Shown here: positions 10,220 through 18,342 of the stretch, one piece after another | Numbering within the stretch: position 1 is the stretch's first letter | Layout: each line of letters opens with the position of its first letter | DNA from: Streptomyces avicenniae | GTDB lineage: Bacteria; Actinomycetota; Actinomycetes; Streptomycetales; Streptomycetaceae | Reading direction: 5' to 3' | Assembly: GCF_000719135.1 (NCBI RefSeq) | Contig: NZ_JOEK01000013.1 | Span: forward strand, 124,001-188,000 | DNA length: 64,000 bases | Notes under the pieces: generated by a model | The model's input: the letters and a program-made list of their open reading frames with translations, nothing else | Databases searched by the model: none | Told to the model about the DNA's origin: nothing | Position numbers and translations under genes: made by a program

Positions 10220-11215
10220 TCACCGTTCAGGGGGCGCGGCGCGGTAGTGGTAGTGGCTGTGCACGGTGAAGCCGAGCCGCTCGTAGAGCGCGGCGGCGGC
10301 ATCGTTGCCCGTCTCGACCTGGAGATACGCGGCGCTCGCCCCCTCGGCGAGCGCCGCGCGCGCGAGTTCGCCCATCAGGGCGGTGGCCAGTCCGCGGCGG
10401 CGGTGGGCGGGATCCACCTCGATCGCGCCGAAACCGGCCCAGCGGCCGTCGATGACACAACGTCCCACCGCGGCGTGCGTGTTCCCGTCGTCGGCCGGGA
10501 CGGCGCCGAACAGGACGGACGGGCCGCCGGTGAGGACGCGCCGCGCGCCCGCCGGGTTCTCCGCGACGCGGGGGTAGGCGGCGAGCCAGGCGGCGGACGG
10601 CGTCCTGTCGGCCGTCACACGCGGGTCGGGCGCGCGGTCGGCGAGCCGGGCCAGGGGCGCGACGAGCGTCGCCGAGTGGCCGGACGCGGTCCAGCCGAGC
10701 TGGTCGAGACGCGCGCTCAGCAACTCGCCCGCGCCGTCGCCCCCGGGGTCGCCCGTCGTGACCTGGACGGCGGCCCGCAGGCCGCGCGCCGCGTACCAGG
10801 CGACGAGCGCGCCCGGTTCCGGATCGGCCGGGCCCACCCGCACCGCCGAGTTGGCGCGCCGGGTCCAGCCGTCGCCGCCCGCGCGGGCGAGCCAGTCGCC
10901 GAGGCGCGCGGTGTCCTCGCCCGGCCAGCCGCGCGCGGCGACCGCCGTCAGCTCGGCCGTGCCCGCCGCCGGGGCGCCGCGCCGTGGGGCGGGGGCGGGC
11001 GGCACCACCTTCCCCGCGACGACGTCGGCCTCGGCCAGCCGCACGATCCGCCCGTCGCGCCGTGTGACGCTGACCACACCGTCACGCCAGGACGTCAGGA
11101 CGCCCACCGTGTCCGTGAACGTCGCGTTGCGATCTCCCGGGCCGGTCAGCGAGCGGATCGACACCCGTTTGCCCACGTCAGAGGGTGTGATACGGACGAC
11201 GAGCTGTCCGCTCAT
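10220..11215 (-). CDS. GNAT acetyltransferase with N-terminal SH3-like domain (Rv0428c-like)
   Basis: 331-residue cytoplasmic acyl-CoA N-acyltransferase of unknown substrate. The N-terminus (about 1-75, ITPSDVGKRVSIRSL then DRNATFTDTVGVLTSW) looks like the SH3-like domain of Rv0428c-type proteins. A divergent middle region follows. The C-terminal GNAT domain shows motif A with the acetyl-CoA loop RRRGLATALM and motif B AAALYERLGF. ATG at 11215 is preferred over ATG 11227, which adds only MEFT. It is read away from fdxA, sharing a 126-base intergenic region, and converges on the previous gene at a strong terminator. Confidence 0.85.
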   Translation of the reverse strand: MSGQLVVRITPSDVGKRVSIRSLTGPGDRNATFTDTVGVLTSWRDGVVSVTRRDGRIVRLAEADVVAGKVVPPAPAPRRGAPAAGTAELTAVAARGWPGEDTARLGDWLARAGGDGWTRRANSAVRVGPADPEPGALVAWYAARGLRAAVQVTTGDPGGDGAGELLSARLDQLGWTASGHSATLVAPLARLADRAPDPRVTADRTPSAAWLAAYPRVAENPAGARRVLTGGPSVLFGAVPADDGNTHAAVGRCVIDGRWAGFGAIEVDPAHRRRGLATALMGELARAALAEGASAAYLQVETGNDAAAALYERLGFTVHSHYHYRAAPPER

Positions 11216-11246
11216 GGTGAACTCCATGGCTGAGTGAGCCCCCTCT

Positions 11247-11277
11247 TTGGCCTCGCGCTGTCCGGACCGGAGATACT
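11247..11277 (+). promoter_or_regulatory. Candidate fdxA promoter
   Basis: TTGGCC (11247-11252) and GATACT (11272-11277) resemble -35 and -10 boxes with a slightly long 19-base spacer. They lie about 75 bases before the ferredoxin start, in the divergent region shared with the acetyltransferase gene. This is by-eye matching only. Confidence 0.35.
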
Positions 11278-11353
11278 AAGCCCGGGCACCGACGACGCCG
11301 CGCCCCGCGCGCCCCGGCGGACCGCCGCCACCGTAATGAGGAGGACAGACAGC

Positions 11354-11680
11354 GTGACCTATGTCATCGCGGAGCCTTGTGTCGATCTGAAGGACAAGGC
11401 ATGCATCGAGGAATGCCCTGTTGACTGCATCTACGAAGGTCAACGCGCTCTGTACATCCACCCCGACGAGTGCGTGGACTGCGGTGCCTGTGAGCCGGTC
11501 TGCCCGGTGGAGGCCATCTTCTACGAGGACGACACCCCGGAGGAGTGGAAGGACTACTACAAGGCGAATGTGGAGTTCTTCGACGAGCTGGGCTCGCCCG
11601 GCGGTGCGAGCAAGCTGGGCCTGATCGAACGTGACCACCCGTTCATCGCCGCGCTGCCCCCGCAGAGCCACGACGAGTGA
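11354..11680 (+). CDS. fdxA: 7Fe ferredoxin FdxA/FdxC
   Basis: 108-residue electron carrier with one [3Fe-4S] and one [4Fe-4S] cluster. The start VTYVIAEPCVDLKDKACIEE is characteristic of the actinobacterial family. Cys9, Cys17 and later Cys residues, with spacing C-x7-C-x3-C-x3-C, form the first set. The second set is CVDCGACEPVC. The GTG at 11354 has GAGGA eight bases upstream. The acidic C-terminal extension (DDTPEEWKDYYKANVEFF) is normal. It is followed after 115 bases by dapC, the same order as Rv1177-Rv1178. Possible partners are P450s or oxidoreductases; none lie in this window. Confidence 0.95.
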   Translation: MTYVIAEPCVDLKDKACIEECPVDCIYEGQRALYIHPDECVDCGACEPVCPVEAIFYEDDTPEEWKDYYKANVEFFDELGSPGGASKLGLIERDHPFIAALPPQSHDE

Positions 11681-11795
11681 CGTCCCGCGTCACCCCGCCC
11701 GTCACCGGTCCCGCGCGGCAGCAGCCGCGCGGGACCGGCGCGTCGTCGGACGTGTGCCCTCGCCCGCGCCCGCCTTCGAGAAAGTGAGCCACCCC

Positions 11796-12893
11796 GTGTC
11801 CCTCGTCTCCGCCCGGCTGCCCGTCTTCCCGTGGGATCGTCTGGAGCCGTACAAGGCGACCGCCGCCGCGCACGCGGACGGGATCGTCGATCTGTCGGTG
11901 GGCACCCCGGTCGATCCGGTCCCGGCGCTCGTCCGGGCCGCGCTGGCCGCCGCGAGCGACAGCCCCGGCTATCCGACGGTGTGGGGCACGGCGCGGCTGC
12001 GCGAGGCGATCCTCGGCTGGCTGGCGCGCCGCACCGGCGCCGCCGGGCTCGGCGAGCGGAACGTCCTGCCGGTCATCGGCTCCAAGGAACTCGTCGCGGC
12101 GCTGCCCGCGCAGCTCGGGCTCGGCCCCGGCGACCGGGTGGCCTACCCCGAGCCCGCCTACCCGACGTACGAGGTGGGCGCGCTGCTGGCGGGCGCCGAG
12201 CCCGTGCCGTACCGGGGGAAGCCGACCGAACTCGACCCGGCCGGGCTGCGGCTGCTGTGGCTCAACTCGCCCGGCAACCCGACCGGACGCGTCCTGTCGG
12301 TGGACGAGCTGCGGGAGACCGTCGCCTGGGCGCGGGAGCACGGGGTGCTCGTCCTCAGCGACGAGTGCTACCTCGAACTGGGCTGGGAGGCCGACCCGGT
12401 GTCGGTGCTTCACCCGGACGTGTGCGGCGACGACGTCGCGGGTCTCGTCGCGGTGCACTCGCTGTCGAAGCGGTCGAACCTGGCGGGCTACCGGGCGGCG
12501 TTCCTCGCGGGGGACGCGGCGGTCCTGGGGGAGCTGCTCGCCGTACGCAAGCACGCGGGGATGATGCTGCCCGCGCCCGTGCAGGCGGCGATGGTGGCCG
12601 CGCTGGACGACGACGCGCATGTCGCGGAGCAGCGCGCGCGGTACGCGGCCCGGCGTTCCGCGCTGCGCGGGGCGCTGGAGGGGCGGGGCTTCCGCGTCGA
12701 GGACAGCGAGGCGTCGCTCTACCTGTGGGCGACGCGGGACGAGGACTGCTGGGCGACGGTTGCGTGGCTCAGCGAGCTGGGCGTTCTCGTGGCGCCCGGG
12801 GAGTTCTACGGCGAGGCGGGGCGGCGTTTCGTCCGCGTGGCCTTCACGGCGACCGACGAACGCGTCGCCGCCGCCGTACGCCGCCTGGCGTGA
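11796..12893 (+). CDS. dapC: Succinyldiaminopimelate transaminase DapC
   Basis: PLP-dependent fold-type I aminotransferase (365 residues) that makes N-succinyl-LL-diaminopimelate in the lysine/peptidoglycan-precursor pathway; some actinobacterial members also act as glutamate-prephenate aminotransferases. Start VSLVSARLPVFPWDRLEPYK fits the family. The active-site Lys is K225 in HSLSKRSNLAGYR, the NSPGNPTGR motif binds cofactor and substrate, and the phosphate-binding Arg lies in FVRVAF near the end. GTG at 11796 is chosen; GTG at 11784 would add four residues. dapE lies 1.9 kb downstream on the same strand, separated by two genes of the other strand. Confidence 0.93.
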   Translation: MSLVSARLPVFPWDRLEPYKATAAAHADGIVDLSVGTPVDPVPALVRAALAAASDSPGYPTVWGTARLREAILGWLARRTGAAGLGERNVLPVIGSKELVAALPAQLGLGPGDRVAYPEPAYPTYEVGALLAGAEPVPYRGKPTELDPAGLRLLWLNSPGNPTGRVLSVDELRETVAWAREHGVLVLSDECYLELGWEADPVSVLHPDVCGDDVAGLVAVHSLSKRSNLAGYRAAFLAGDAAVLGELLAVRKHAGMMLPAPVQAAMVAALDDDAHVAEQRARYAARRSALRGALEGRGFRVEDSEASLYLWATRDEDCWATVAWLSELGVLVAPGEFYGEAGRRFVRVAFTATDERVAAAVRRLA

Positions 12894-12897
12894 GCCG

Positions 12898-12931
12898 CCG
12901 CCGGGCCGTGGCGGGAGCCGCGGCCCGGCGG
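12898..12931. terminator. Hairpin terminator between dapC and the convergent secreted-protein gene
   Basis: An 11-bp perfect stem (12898-12908 with 12921-12931) with a 12-base loop sits four bases after the dapC stop and before the end of the opposing gene. It can act on both strands. Confidence 0.7.
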
Positions 12932-12959
12932 GGCGCGCCGGTCGGACCGGTCGGACGTG

Positions 12960-13385
12960 TCAGAGCAGCCCGATGTTCTGGGCGTCGGGCCGCGCGACCG
13001 AGGCGGCCGTGCCGCTCAGCTCGTTGGTGGCGGCGCGGGCGTCCTCCGGGCTGCCGACGACGTCGCGCACCGTCGTGGCCGCCGTGCGGCCGGTGCCCGT
13101 CGCGAGGTCGTTGGCCATCGGGCCGACGACCGGCATGACGGCCGTCACGAACTCGCCGCCGATCTTGTTCACCACGCCGTTCGCGGCGGTCGTCACATTC
13201 TCGAGCGTCTGCTCGACGCCCGCGCTCTCCAGCCCTTCCAGGCCCGCCAGCGGCGCGGCCAGCGGCTGTTCTGCTCCTGCCGCGACCGCCTGTCCGGCCG
13301 CGCCCGCGACCGGCGCGGCGCCTGCCGCCAGGAGGAGGGCCGCGCGGGCGATCCGGCGGGCGAACGGCTTGCGGGAGGTGGACAT
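12960..13385 (-). CDS. Small secreted protein of unknown function
   Basis: 141 residues, no recognised domain. A classical signal peptide is present: basic MSTSRKPFARRIAR, hydrophobic AALLLAAGAAPVAGAAG and a likely AxA cleavage site around residues 30-36. The mature part is Ala/Gly/Val-rich and probably helical (ENVTTAANGVVNKIGGEF; PMANDLATGTGRTAATTV), without Cys. AAGGAG lies close upstream of the ATG, which supports the start. A 379-base gap precedes it, so it is a single-gene unit. It sits between dapC and a lysozyme-fold gene, suggesting but not proving a cell-surface role. Confidence 0.72.
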   Translation of the reverse strand: MSTSRKPFARRIARAALLLAAGAAPVAGAAGQAVAAGAEQPLAAPLAGLEGLESAGVEQTLENVTTAANGVVNKIGGEFVTAVMPVVGPMANDLATGTGRTAATTVRDVVGSPEDARAATNELSGTAASVARPDAQNIGLL

Positions 13386-13764
13386 GGTGCTCCTTCGCCT
13401 GGGTTCTGCGGGGGCCGTGGAGGGAATCCTCGGTTGCCTCCGTGCCTATCGGCCGGGAGCGGCGGGAGGTTGCGGGCCTTCCGGGTAAAGGATTGGCAAT
13501 GCGCGGAATTACCGGCGGGCGGGTAAGGGGGCATTCGGCGGACGGCCCGCCACGTACGGGAATTGACGTCACGTCAGCATCACGTACCGGCAAGGCGTGT
13601 TCACGCGGCGCACGCCCCGTGGAAGCTCTCCTTGTCCGCGACGCGTCACACGAAAAGCGGCCGCGGGATGTTGTACGGCGGATGAGGAAGCGGGCGTCCT
13701 CATTCCGTTCCTCTCCCCGGACGAGGGGATTTCCGCACACCTGTACCGGGGCGATTCCGGGGAC
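13386..13764 (-). other. Intergenic region upstream of the small secreted protein gene, no gene seen
   Basis: 379 bases, clearly less GC-rich than its surroundings. It should hold the leftward promoter of the secreted-protein gene and the 3' end of the lysozyme-fold gene. A TGACGTCA palindrome lies at 13564-13571, flanked by CGTACGGG and CGTACCGG. I found no convincing -35/-10 pair and no coding frame. Confidence 0.5.
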
Positions 13765-14724
13765 TTACCCGCCCGCGGGGGACACGGAGATCAGCACGGA
13801 GGACGGCGGCCCCGCCGCGTTTTCCCCCGCGTTTTCCTCCCGCCAGCCGTCGGCGCCCGAGTCGGCCTCCCAGACCCGTCCCGCATAGGCGACGCGGGTA
13901 ATTCCCAGCTCCCCCGAGTGCGCCACCGCCCAGTGCGCCAGCTCCCAGCCGCGCCGTTCGCCGCCCTCGTCCGGCACCGGCACCGTCACGTCCGCGCCCT
14001 CGCCCCGCGGGTCGGCCGACGGGCCGAAGTCCCGCACCAGCCGCGCCGTCACCCCGGCGGCCGCCGCCTCGGCGAGCTGCGCGGCGGTCGCCCCGCCGTC
14101 CGCGCGCCCCTCGTCGCCCTCCGCGCCGTCCCCCGCGCCCGGCTCGTCCGGCACGCAGGTGAGGGACGCGGGCGCCCGGCCGGTCAGCGCGCCGGACAGC
14201 AGCGTCGCCCGCGGCTCGTGCTTCGCGTACTCGTCGGGGAACGCGCTGCGCTGCACCGCCTGCGCCGCGACGGTCAGCGGCAGCGTCTCGTAGTCGGGCA
14301 CCTCGACCAGGTGGTCGTAGAACTGCCCCGCCGCGTACACCGGGTCCATGACCTGCTCCTCCGTGCCCCAGCCCTGCGAGGGCCGCTGCTGGAAGAGGCC
14401 GAGGGAGTCCCGGTCGCCGTAGTCGATGTTGCGCAGCGCCGACTCCTGCATCGCCGTGGCCAGCGCTATCGTCACCGCACGCTCCGGCAGACCGCGTACG
14501 GAGGCCACCGCCTCGATCGTCGCCGCGTTGGCCGCCTGCTGCGGCTCCAGCCGGTACGGCTCACCGCCCTCCGCCGCCGCGGTCACCAGGCAGTGCGCCG
14601 GTTCGCTGCCCGGACCGGCCACGAACTGCGCGTACGCGTAGCCTCCCAGCGCCGCCAGCACGACCATGCCGAACAGGCCGCGCACCACGCGGCGTGCTCC
14701 TGCGGCGTCCGTCCGTTCTGGCAC
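13765..14724 (-). CDS. Membrane-anchored lysozyme-fold (transglycosylase-like) protein
   Basis: 319 residues. An N-terminal anchor (about 15-33, GLFGMVVLAALGGYAYAQFV) leads to an exported domain with a lysozyme-superfamily core: the helix TIALATAMQESALRNI, where the Glu of QESAL aligns with the SLT catalytic Glu, then DSLGLFQQRPSQGWG and VMDPVYAAGQFYDHL. Similar proteins are often left as hypothetical in actinomycetes. A lytic or peptidoglycan-binding role is inferred from the fold. GTG at 14724 is chosen because it puts the basic residues directly before the anchor; the same frame runs far upstream but overlaps dapE. It diverges from dapE with only 57 bases between. Confidence 0.8.
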   Translation of the reverse strand: MPERTDAAGARRVVRGLFGMVVLAALGGYAYAQFVAGPGSEPAHCLVTAAAEGGEPYRLEPQQAANAATIEAVASVRGLPERAVTIALATAMQESALRNIDYGDRDSLGLFQQRPSQGWGTEEQVMDPVYAAGQFYDHLVEVPDYETLPLTVAAQAVQRSAFPDEYAKHEPRATLLSGALTGRAPASLTCVPDEPGAGDGAEGDEGRADGGATAAQLAEAAAAGVTARLVRDFGPSADPRGEGADVTVPVPDEGGERRGWELAHWAVAHSGELGITRVAYAGRVWEADSGADGWREENAGENAAGPPSSVLISVSPAGG

Positions 14725-14781
14725 GCGACGAGGGTAGCCGGTGCGGCCCGCCCCCTCCCGCCGCCCGGGTACGGTGAGCCC

Positions 14782-15864
14782 ATGGAACCGCCCCTGCTGG
14801 ACCTCGGCCTGGACGCCGCGGCGCTCACCGCGCGCCTCGTGGACATCCCCTCCGTGAGCGGCACGGAGAAGCCGCTCGCCGACGCGGTCGAGGCGGCCCT
14901 GCGGACCCTCCCGTGGCTGCGCGTGGACCGGCACGGCAACAACGTCGTGGCCCGCACGGCACTCGGCCGGGCCGAGCGCGTCGTCCTGGCGGGGCACCTC
15001 GACACCGTCCCGATCGCGGACAACGTCCCGTCCCGCCTCGACGCGGACGGCACCCTGTGGGGCTGCGGCACCTGCGACATGAAGTCGGGCGTGGCCGTGC
15101 AGCTGCGCGTCGCCGCGACCGTCCCCGAGCCCAACCGCGACCTGACCTTCGTCTTCTACGACAACGAGGAGATCGCCGCCGAGCACAACGGCCTCGGCCA
15201 CCTCGCGGCGGCGCACCCCGACTGGCTCGCGGGCGACTTCGCCGTCCTGCTCGAACCCTCGGACGGCGAGGTCGAGGGCGGCTGCCAGGGCACCCTGCGG
15301 ATGCTGCTGCGGCTCACCGGCAGGCGTGCGCACTCGGCGCGTTCCTGGACCGGCGAGAACGCGGTCCACGCCGCCGCCCCCGTCCTCGCCCGCCTCGCGG
15401 CCTACCAGCCGCGCCGCCCCCTCATCGACGGCCTTGAGTACCGCGAAGGGCTCAACGCCGTGCGGATCGAGGCGGGCGTCGCGGGGAACGTCATCCCGGA
15501 CGAGTGCGTCGTCACCGTCAACTACCGCTACGCCCCGGACCGCGACGCGCGCGAGGCCGTCGCGCACGTCCGCGAGGTCTTCGCGGACTGCGGCGTCGCC
15601 GAGTTCACCGTGGACGACCACTCGCCCGGTGCCCTGCCCGGCCTCGCGCACCCCGCGGCCCGCGCGTTCATCGAGGCGGTCGGCGGCACGGCGCGGCCCA
15701 AGTTCGGCTGGACGGACGTCTCGCGCTTCAGCGCCCTCGGCGTGCCCGCCGTGAACTACGGTCCTGGTGACCCGAATCTCGCCCACAAGCGGGACGAGCG
15801 GGTGGACACGCGGCAGGTGCTGCGCTGCGAGGAGCGGCTGCGCGCCTGGCTGACGGCGGCCTGA
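14782..15864 (+). CDS. dapE: Succinyl-diaminopimelate desuccinylase DapE
   Basis: Dinuclear zinc M20 hydrolase (360 residues) that removes succinate to give LL-diaminopimelate for lysine and peptidoglycan. Metal motifs are GHLDTVP (first zinc His, Asp), CGTCDMKSG (bridging Asp), YDNEEI (catalytic Glu pair), LEPSDGEVEGGCQG and the C-terminal His in LAHKRDE. The dimerisation lid starts GTLRMLLRLTGRRAHSAR. ATG at 14782 fits the family start. It follows dapC in the same pathway and precedes a LOG-family gene on the same strand by 69 bases, the order seen around Rv1202-Rv1205. Confidence 0.94.
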   Translation: MEPPLLDLGLDAAALTARLVDIPSVSGTEKPLADAVEAALRTLPWLRVDRHGNNVVARTALGRAERVVLAGHLDTVPIADNVPSRLDADGTLWGCGTCDMKSGVAVQLRVAATVPEPNRDLTFVFYDNEEIAAEHNGLGHLAAAHPDWLAGDFAVLLEPSDGEVEGGCQGTLRMLLRLTGRRAHSARSWTGENAVHAAAPVLARLAAYQPRRPLIDGLEYREGLNAVRIEAGVAGNVIPDECVVTVNYRYAPDRDAREAVAHVREVFADCGVAEFTVDDHSPGALPGLAHPAARAFIEAVGGTARPKFGWTDVSRFSALGVPAVNYGPGDPNLAHKRDERVDTRQVLRCEERLRAWLTAA

Positions 15865-15933
15865 CGCCGACGCCCGCCGGGGACGACGACCGGTACCGCC
15901 CGCACGGAGGTACCCAGAGGTGAGGAGCAGGGC

Positions 15934-16767
15934 ATGAACGGCAGCGCGGAGCCCGAACGGGACCGTCCCGGGGGCTTGCGGGAGGGCGTACCGGCCGATT
16001 CCGCGGCGGCGGACGAGGCCGTCGCGCGCGAGCGCGCCGGGGCGACGACGCACCGGGGCGAGCAGCGCCTCGGCCCGGTGGTGCGCCGCCGCGGCCAGGT
16101 CGTCCCGGGGACGGCCGACCAGCGGCTGCTGGACACCAGGGGCCCGTCCGACTGGGTGCACGGCGACCCGTGGCGGGTGCTGCGCATCCAGTCCGAGTTC
16201 GTGGAGGGCTTCGGCGCGCTGGCCGAACTCGGCCCGGCGGTCAGCGTCTTCGGCTCCGCGAGGACACCCCCTGGCGCGCCGGAGTACGAGCTGGGCAGGC
16301 GGATCGGCCGCGGGCTCGTCGAGGCGGGCTTCGCGGTGATCACCGGCGGCGGGCCCGGCGCGATGGAGGCCGCCAACCGCGGCGCGAGCGAGGCGGGCGG
16401 CGTCTCGGTCGGCCTCGGCATCGAGCTGCCCTTCGAGCAGGGGCTCAACGAGTACGTGGACATCGGCATCAACTTCCGCTACTTCTTCGTGCGCAAGACG
16501 ATGTTCGTCAAGTACGCGCAGGGCTTCCTCGTCCTGCCCGGCGGGCTCGGCACGCTCGACGAGCTGTTCGAGGCGCTCACCCTCGTGCAGACCAGGAAGG
16601 TGACGCGCTTCCCCATCGTCCTGGTCGGCACCGCCTACTGGGCCGGTCTTGCCGACTGGCTGCGCGAGACCGTGATCGCGCAGGGCAAGGCGTCCGACCG
16701 TGACCTGGCGCTCATCCACGTCACGGACGACGTGGACGAGGCGATCGCGCGCGTCACCGAGCCCTGA
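15934..16767 (+). CDS. LOG family protein (TIGR00730, Rossmann fold nucleotide hydrolase)
   Basis: 277 residues. Family members hydrolyse cytokinin riboside 5'-monophosphate or related nucleotides; the bacterial substrate is often unknown. The diagnostic motif PGGLGTLDELFEALTLVQT is present, with a glycine-rich stretch GGGPGAMEAANRGA before it. The N-terminal ~65 residues are polar and variable (RRRGQVVPGTADQRLL is the first conserved part). GAGGAG lies upstream of the ATG. It faces the folP-type gene, with convergent stops 15 bases apart. Confidence 0.9.
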   Translation: MNGSAEPERDRPGGLREGVPADSAAADEAVARERAGATTHRGEQRLGPVVRRRGQVVPGTADQRLLDTRGPSDWVHGDPWRVLRIQSEFVEGFGALAELGPAVSVFGSARTPPGAPEYELGRRIGRGLVEAGFAVITGGGPGAMEAANRGASEAGGVSVGLGIELPFEQGLNEYVDIGINFRYFFVRKTMFVKYAQGFLVLPGGLGTLDELFEALTLVQTRKVTRFPIVLVGTAYWAGLADWLRETVIAQGKASDRDLALIHVTDDVDEAIARVTEP

Positions 16768-16782
16768 GCGGCCCCGTCCGCG

Positions 16783-17643
16783 TCAGGCCAGCCCCCGGCG
16801 GGCGACCGCCGGGGGCCGGTGGCCCGCGATCGAGGCCACCATGTCGAGCACCTGCCGCGTCTGCGCCACCTCGTGCACCCGGTAGACGCGGGCGCCGAGC
16901 CAGGCGGAGACGGCGGTGGTGGCCAACGTCCCGAGCAGCCGCTCCTTCACCGGCAGGTCCAGCGTCTCGCCGACGAAGTCCTTGTTGGACAGCGAGACGA
17001 GCACGGGCCAGCCGGTCGCCGTCATCTCGCCGAGCCGCCGCGTCGCCTCCAGCGAGTGGCGCGTGGACTTGCCGAAGTCGTGGCCCGGGTCGATGAGCAC
17101 CCCGTCCCGGCGCACGCCGAGGGCGACGGCCCGCTCCGCCAGCCCGACCGTGACGCGCAGGATGTCCGCCATCACGTCGTCGTACGCCACCCGGTGCGGT
17201 CGCGTGCGGGGCAGGGCGCCGCCCGCGTGCGTGCAGACGAGGCCCGCGCCGAACTCGGCGGCCACCTCGGCCAGCCGGGGGTCCACGCCGCCCCAGGCGT
17301 CGTTCAGCAGGTCGGCGCCCGCCGCGCACGCCTCGCGCCCCACCTCGTGCCGCCAGGTGTCCACGCTGATCACGACCGACGGGTGCCGCTCCCTGACCGC
17401 CGCCACGAACCCGGCCGTCCGCCGGATCTCCTCGGCCGTGTCCACCTCGGCGCCGGGACCCGCCTTGACCCCGCCGATGTCGATGATGCCCGCGCCCTCC
17501 TCGACCGCCTGCGCGACCCGTTCGAGCGCCGCGCCGTCGGCGAAGGTCGCGCCCTGGTCGTAGAAGGAGTCGGGCGTGCGGTTGACGATGGCCATGATCA
17601 CCGGCTCGTCCGGGGGATACGTCGCGGTTCCGAGACGCAGCAT
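16783..17643 (-). CDS. Dihydropteroate synthase homologue, FolP2-like
   Basis: 286-residue pterin-binding TIM barrel. The first pterin motif reads IMAIVNRTPDSFYDQGATF; canonical folate-pathway DHPS has MGIVNVTPDSF. This Arg-for-Val variant is what I recall for M. tuberculosis FolP2 (Rv1207), which is reported not to act as a true DHPS. IIDIGGVKAGPG replaces the usual IDIGGESTRPG, so the second loop is also altered. DPGHDFGKS is retained. It therefore may not make dihydropteroate; a normal folP should be elsewhere. It is divergent from the DivIVA-like gene. Confidence 0.88.
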   Translation of the reverse strand: MLRLGTATYPPDEPVIMAIVNRTPDSFYDQGATFADGAALERVAQAVEEGAGIIDIGGVKAGPGAEVDTAEEIRRTAGFVAAVRERHPSVVISVDTWRHEVGREACAAGADLLNDAWGGVDPRLAEVAAEFGAGLVCTHAGGALPRTRPHRVAYDDVMADILRVTVGLAERAVALGVRRDGVLIDPGHDFGKSTRHSLEATRRLGEMTATGWPVLVSLSNKDFVGETLDLPVKERLLGTLATTAVSAWLGARVYRVHEVAQTRQVLDMVASIAGHRPPAVARRGLA

Positions 17644-17831
17644 GCCGTTCAGCTCTCCGCTCCCTCTTCAGGCGCTTGGGGTCCTCCGTGGCCGCCGCGC
17701 GGGCGCCGGCCCCGGGGCACGAACCTACCTGGCGGTCCGGCCACCGGTCGTGGGCGGGACGTGCGACGATCGGCGGAGCGCGCGGCGGGCGGGGCGGGCG
17801 CGGACGGCAGGAACCGACGAAGGGGACGCGG

Positions 17832-18329
17832 GTGTTCTGGATTCTCATCGCCACGATGGTGCTGGTGATCGCCGGAGTCACGCTGGCCGTGCTCAGCAGC
17901 GGCGACGGCACGGGCGGCCCGGTCACCGGCGGGCTCGTGGACGCCGTGCCCGACCGGCTCGACGACCCGCTGCCCCGTGACCGGCCGGTCGCCCCGGCCG
18001 ACGTGGTGCGCGTCCGGTTCCCGGTCGGCGCGCGCGGCTACCGCATGGCGGAGGTGGACGACGTGCTGGACCGCCTGGCGGCCGAGCTGGCCGAGCGGGA
18101 CGCCCGCATCACCGAGCTGGAGACCGCCCTGGCGGGCGCGCAGGCCCTGGCGCTCGACCACCAGGACCTCGCGGACGAGGCGCCCGCGCGCGCGGACGAG
18201 GCCACGGGGGGCGGCGCGTACCCGCGCGAGGCGTTCGCCGACCGGGCGGCGGAGAACGCGGCGTTCGTGGACGGCGCCTTCGCGGACGGCGGCCCGGCCC
18301 AGGAGCGCTCGGCGGGGCCCGGCGTCTGA
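17832..18329 (+). CDS. DivIVA-domain membrane protein
   Basis: 165 residues. GTG at 17832 starts directly with a membrane helix (VFWILIATMVLVIAGVTLAVL). A linker and a DivIVA-type domain follow: VRFPVGARGYRMAEVDDVLDRL, matching the family's F-x-RGY-x-EVD lipid-binding start, then a short coiled coil (ELAERDARITELETAL). The tail is acidic and Ala-rich. Unlike the division protein DivIVA it has an N-terminal membrane anchor and is short, so it is a small paralogue. A cell-pole or wall role is possible but not shown. Confidence 0.85.
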   Translation: MFWILIATMVLVIAGVTLAVLSSGDGTGGPVTGGLVDAVPDRLDDPLPRDRPVAPADVVRVRFPVGARGYRMAEVDDVLDRLAAELAERDARITELETALAGAQALALDHQDLADEAPARADEATGGGAYPREAFADRAAENAAFVDGAFADGGPAQERSAGPGV

Positions 18330-18342
18330 GCGTCGGCGGCCC

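Noticed and set aside
11276..11671. 131-codon - strand frame over fdxA
   Set aside because: It is antisense to a fully recognisable ferredoxin and shows no domain.
13564..13571. TGACGTCA palindrome as a regulator site
   Set aside because: A single 8-base palindrome with no partner copy or promoter context is not enough to call.
14725..16719. Upstream extension of the lysozyme-fold protein to about 984 residues
   Set aside because: It would run antisense through dapE and the LOG gene; the signal anchor begins right after the GTG at 14724.
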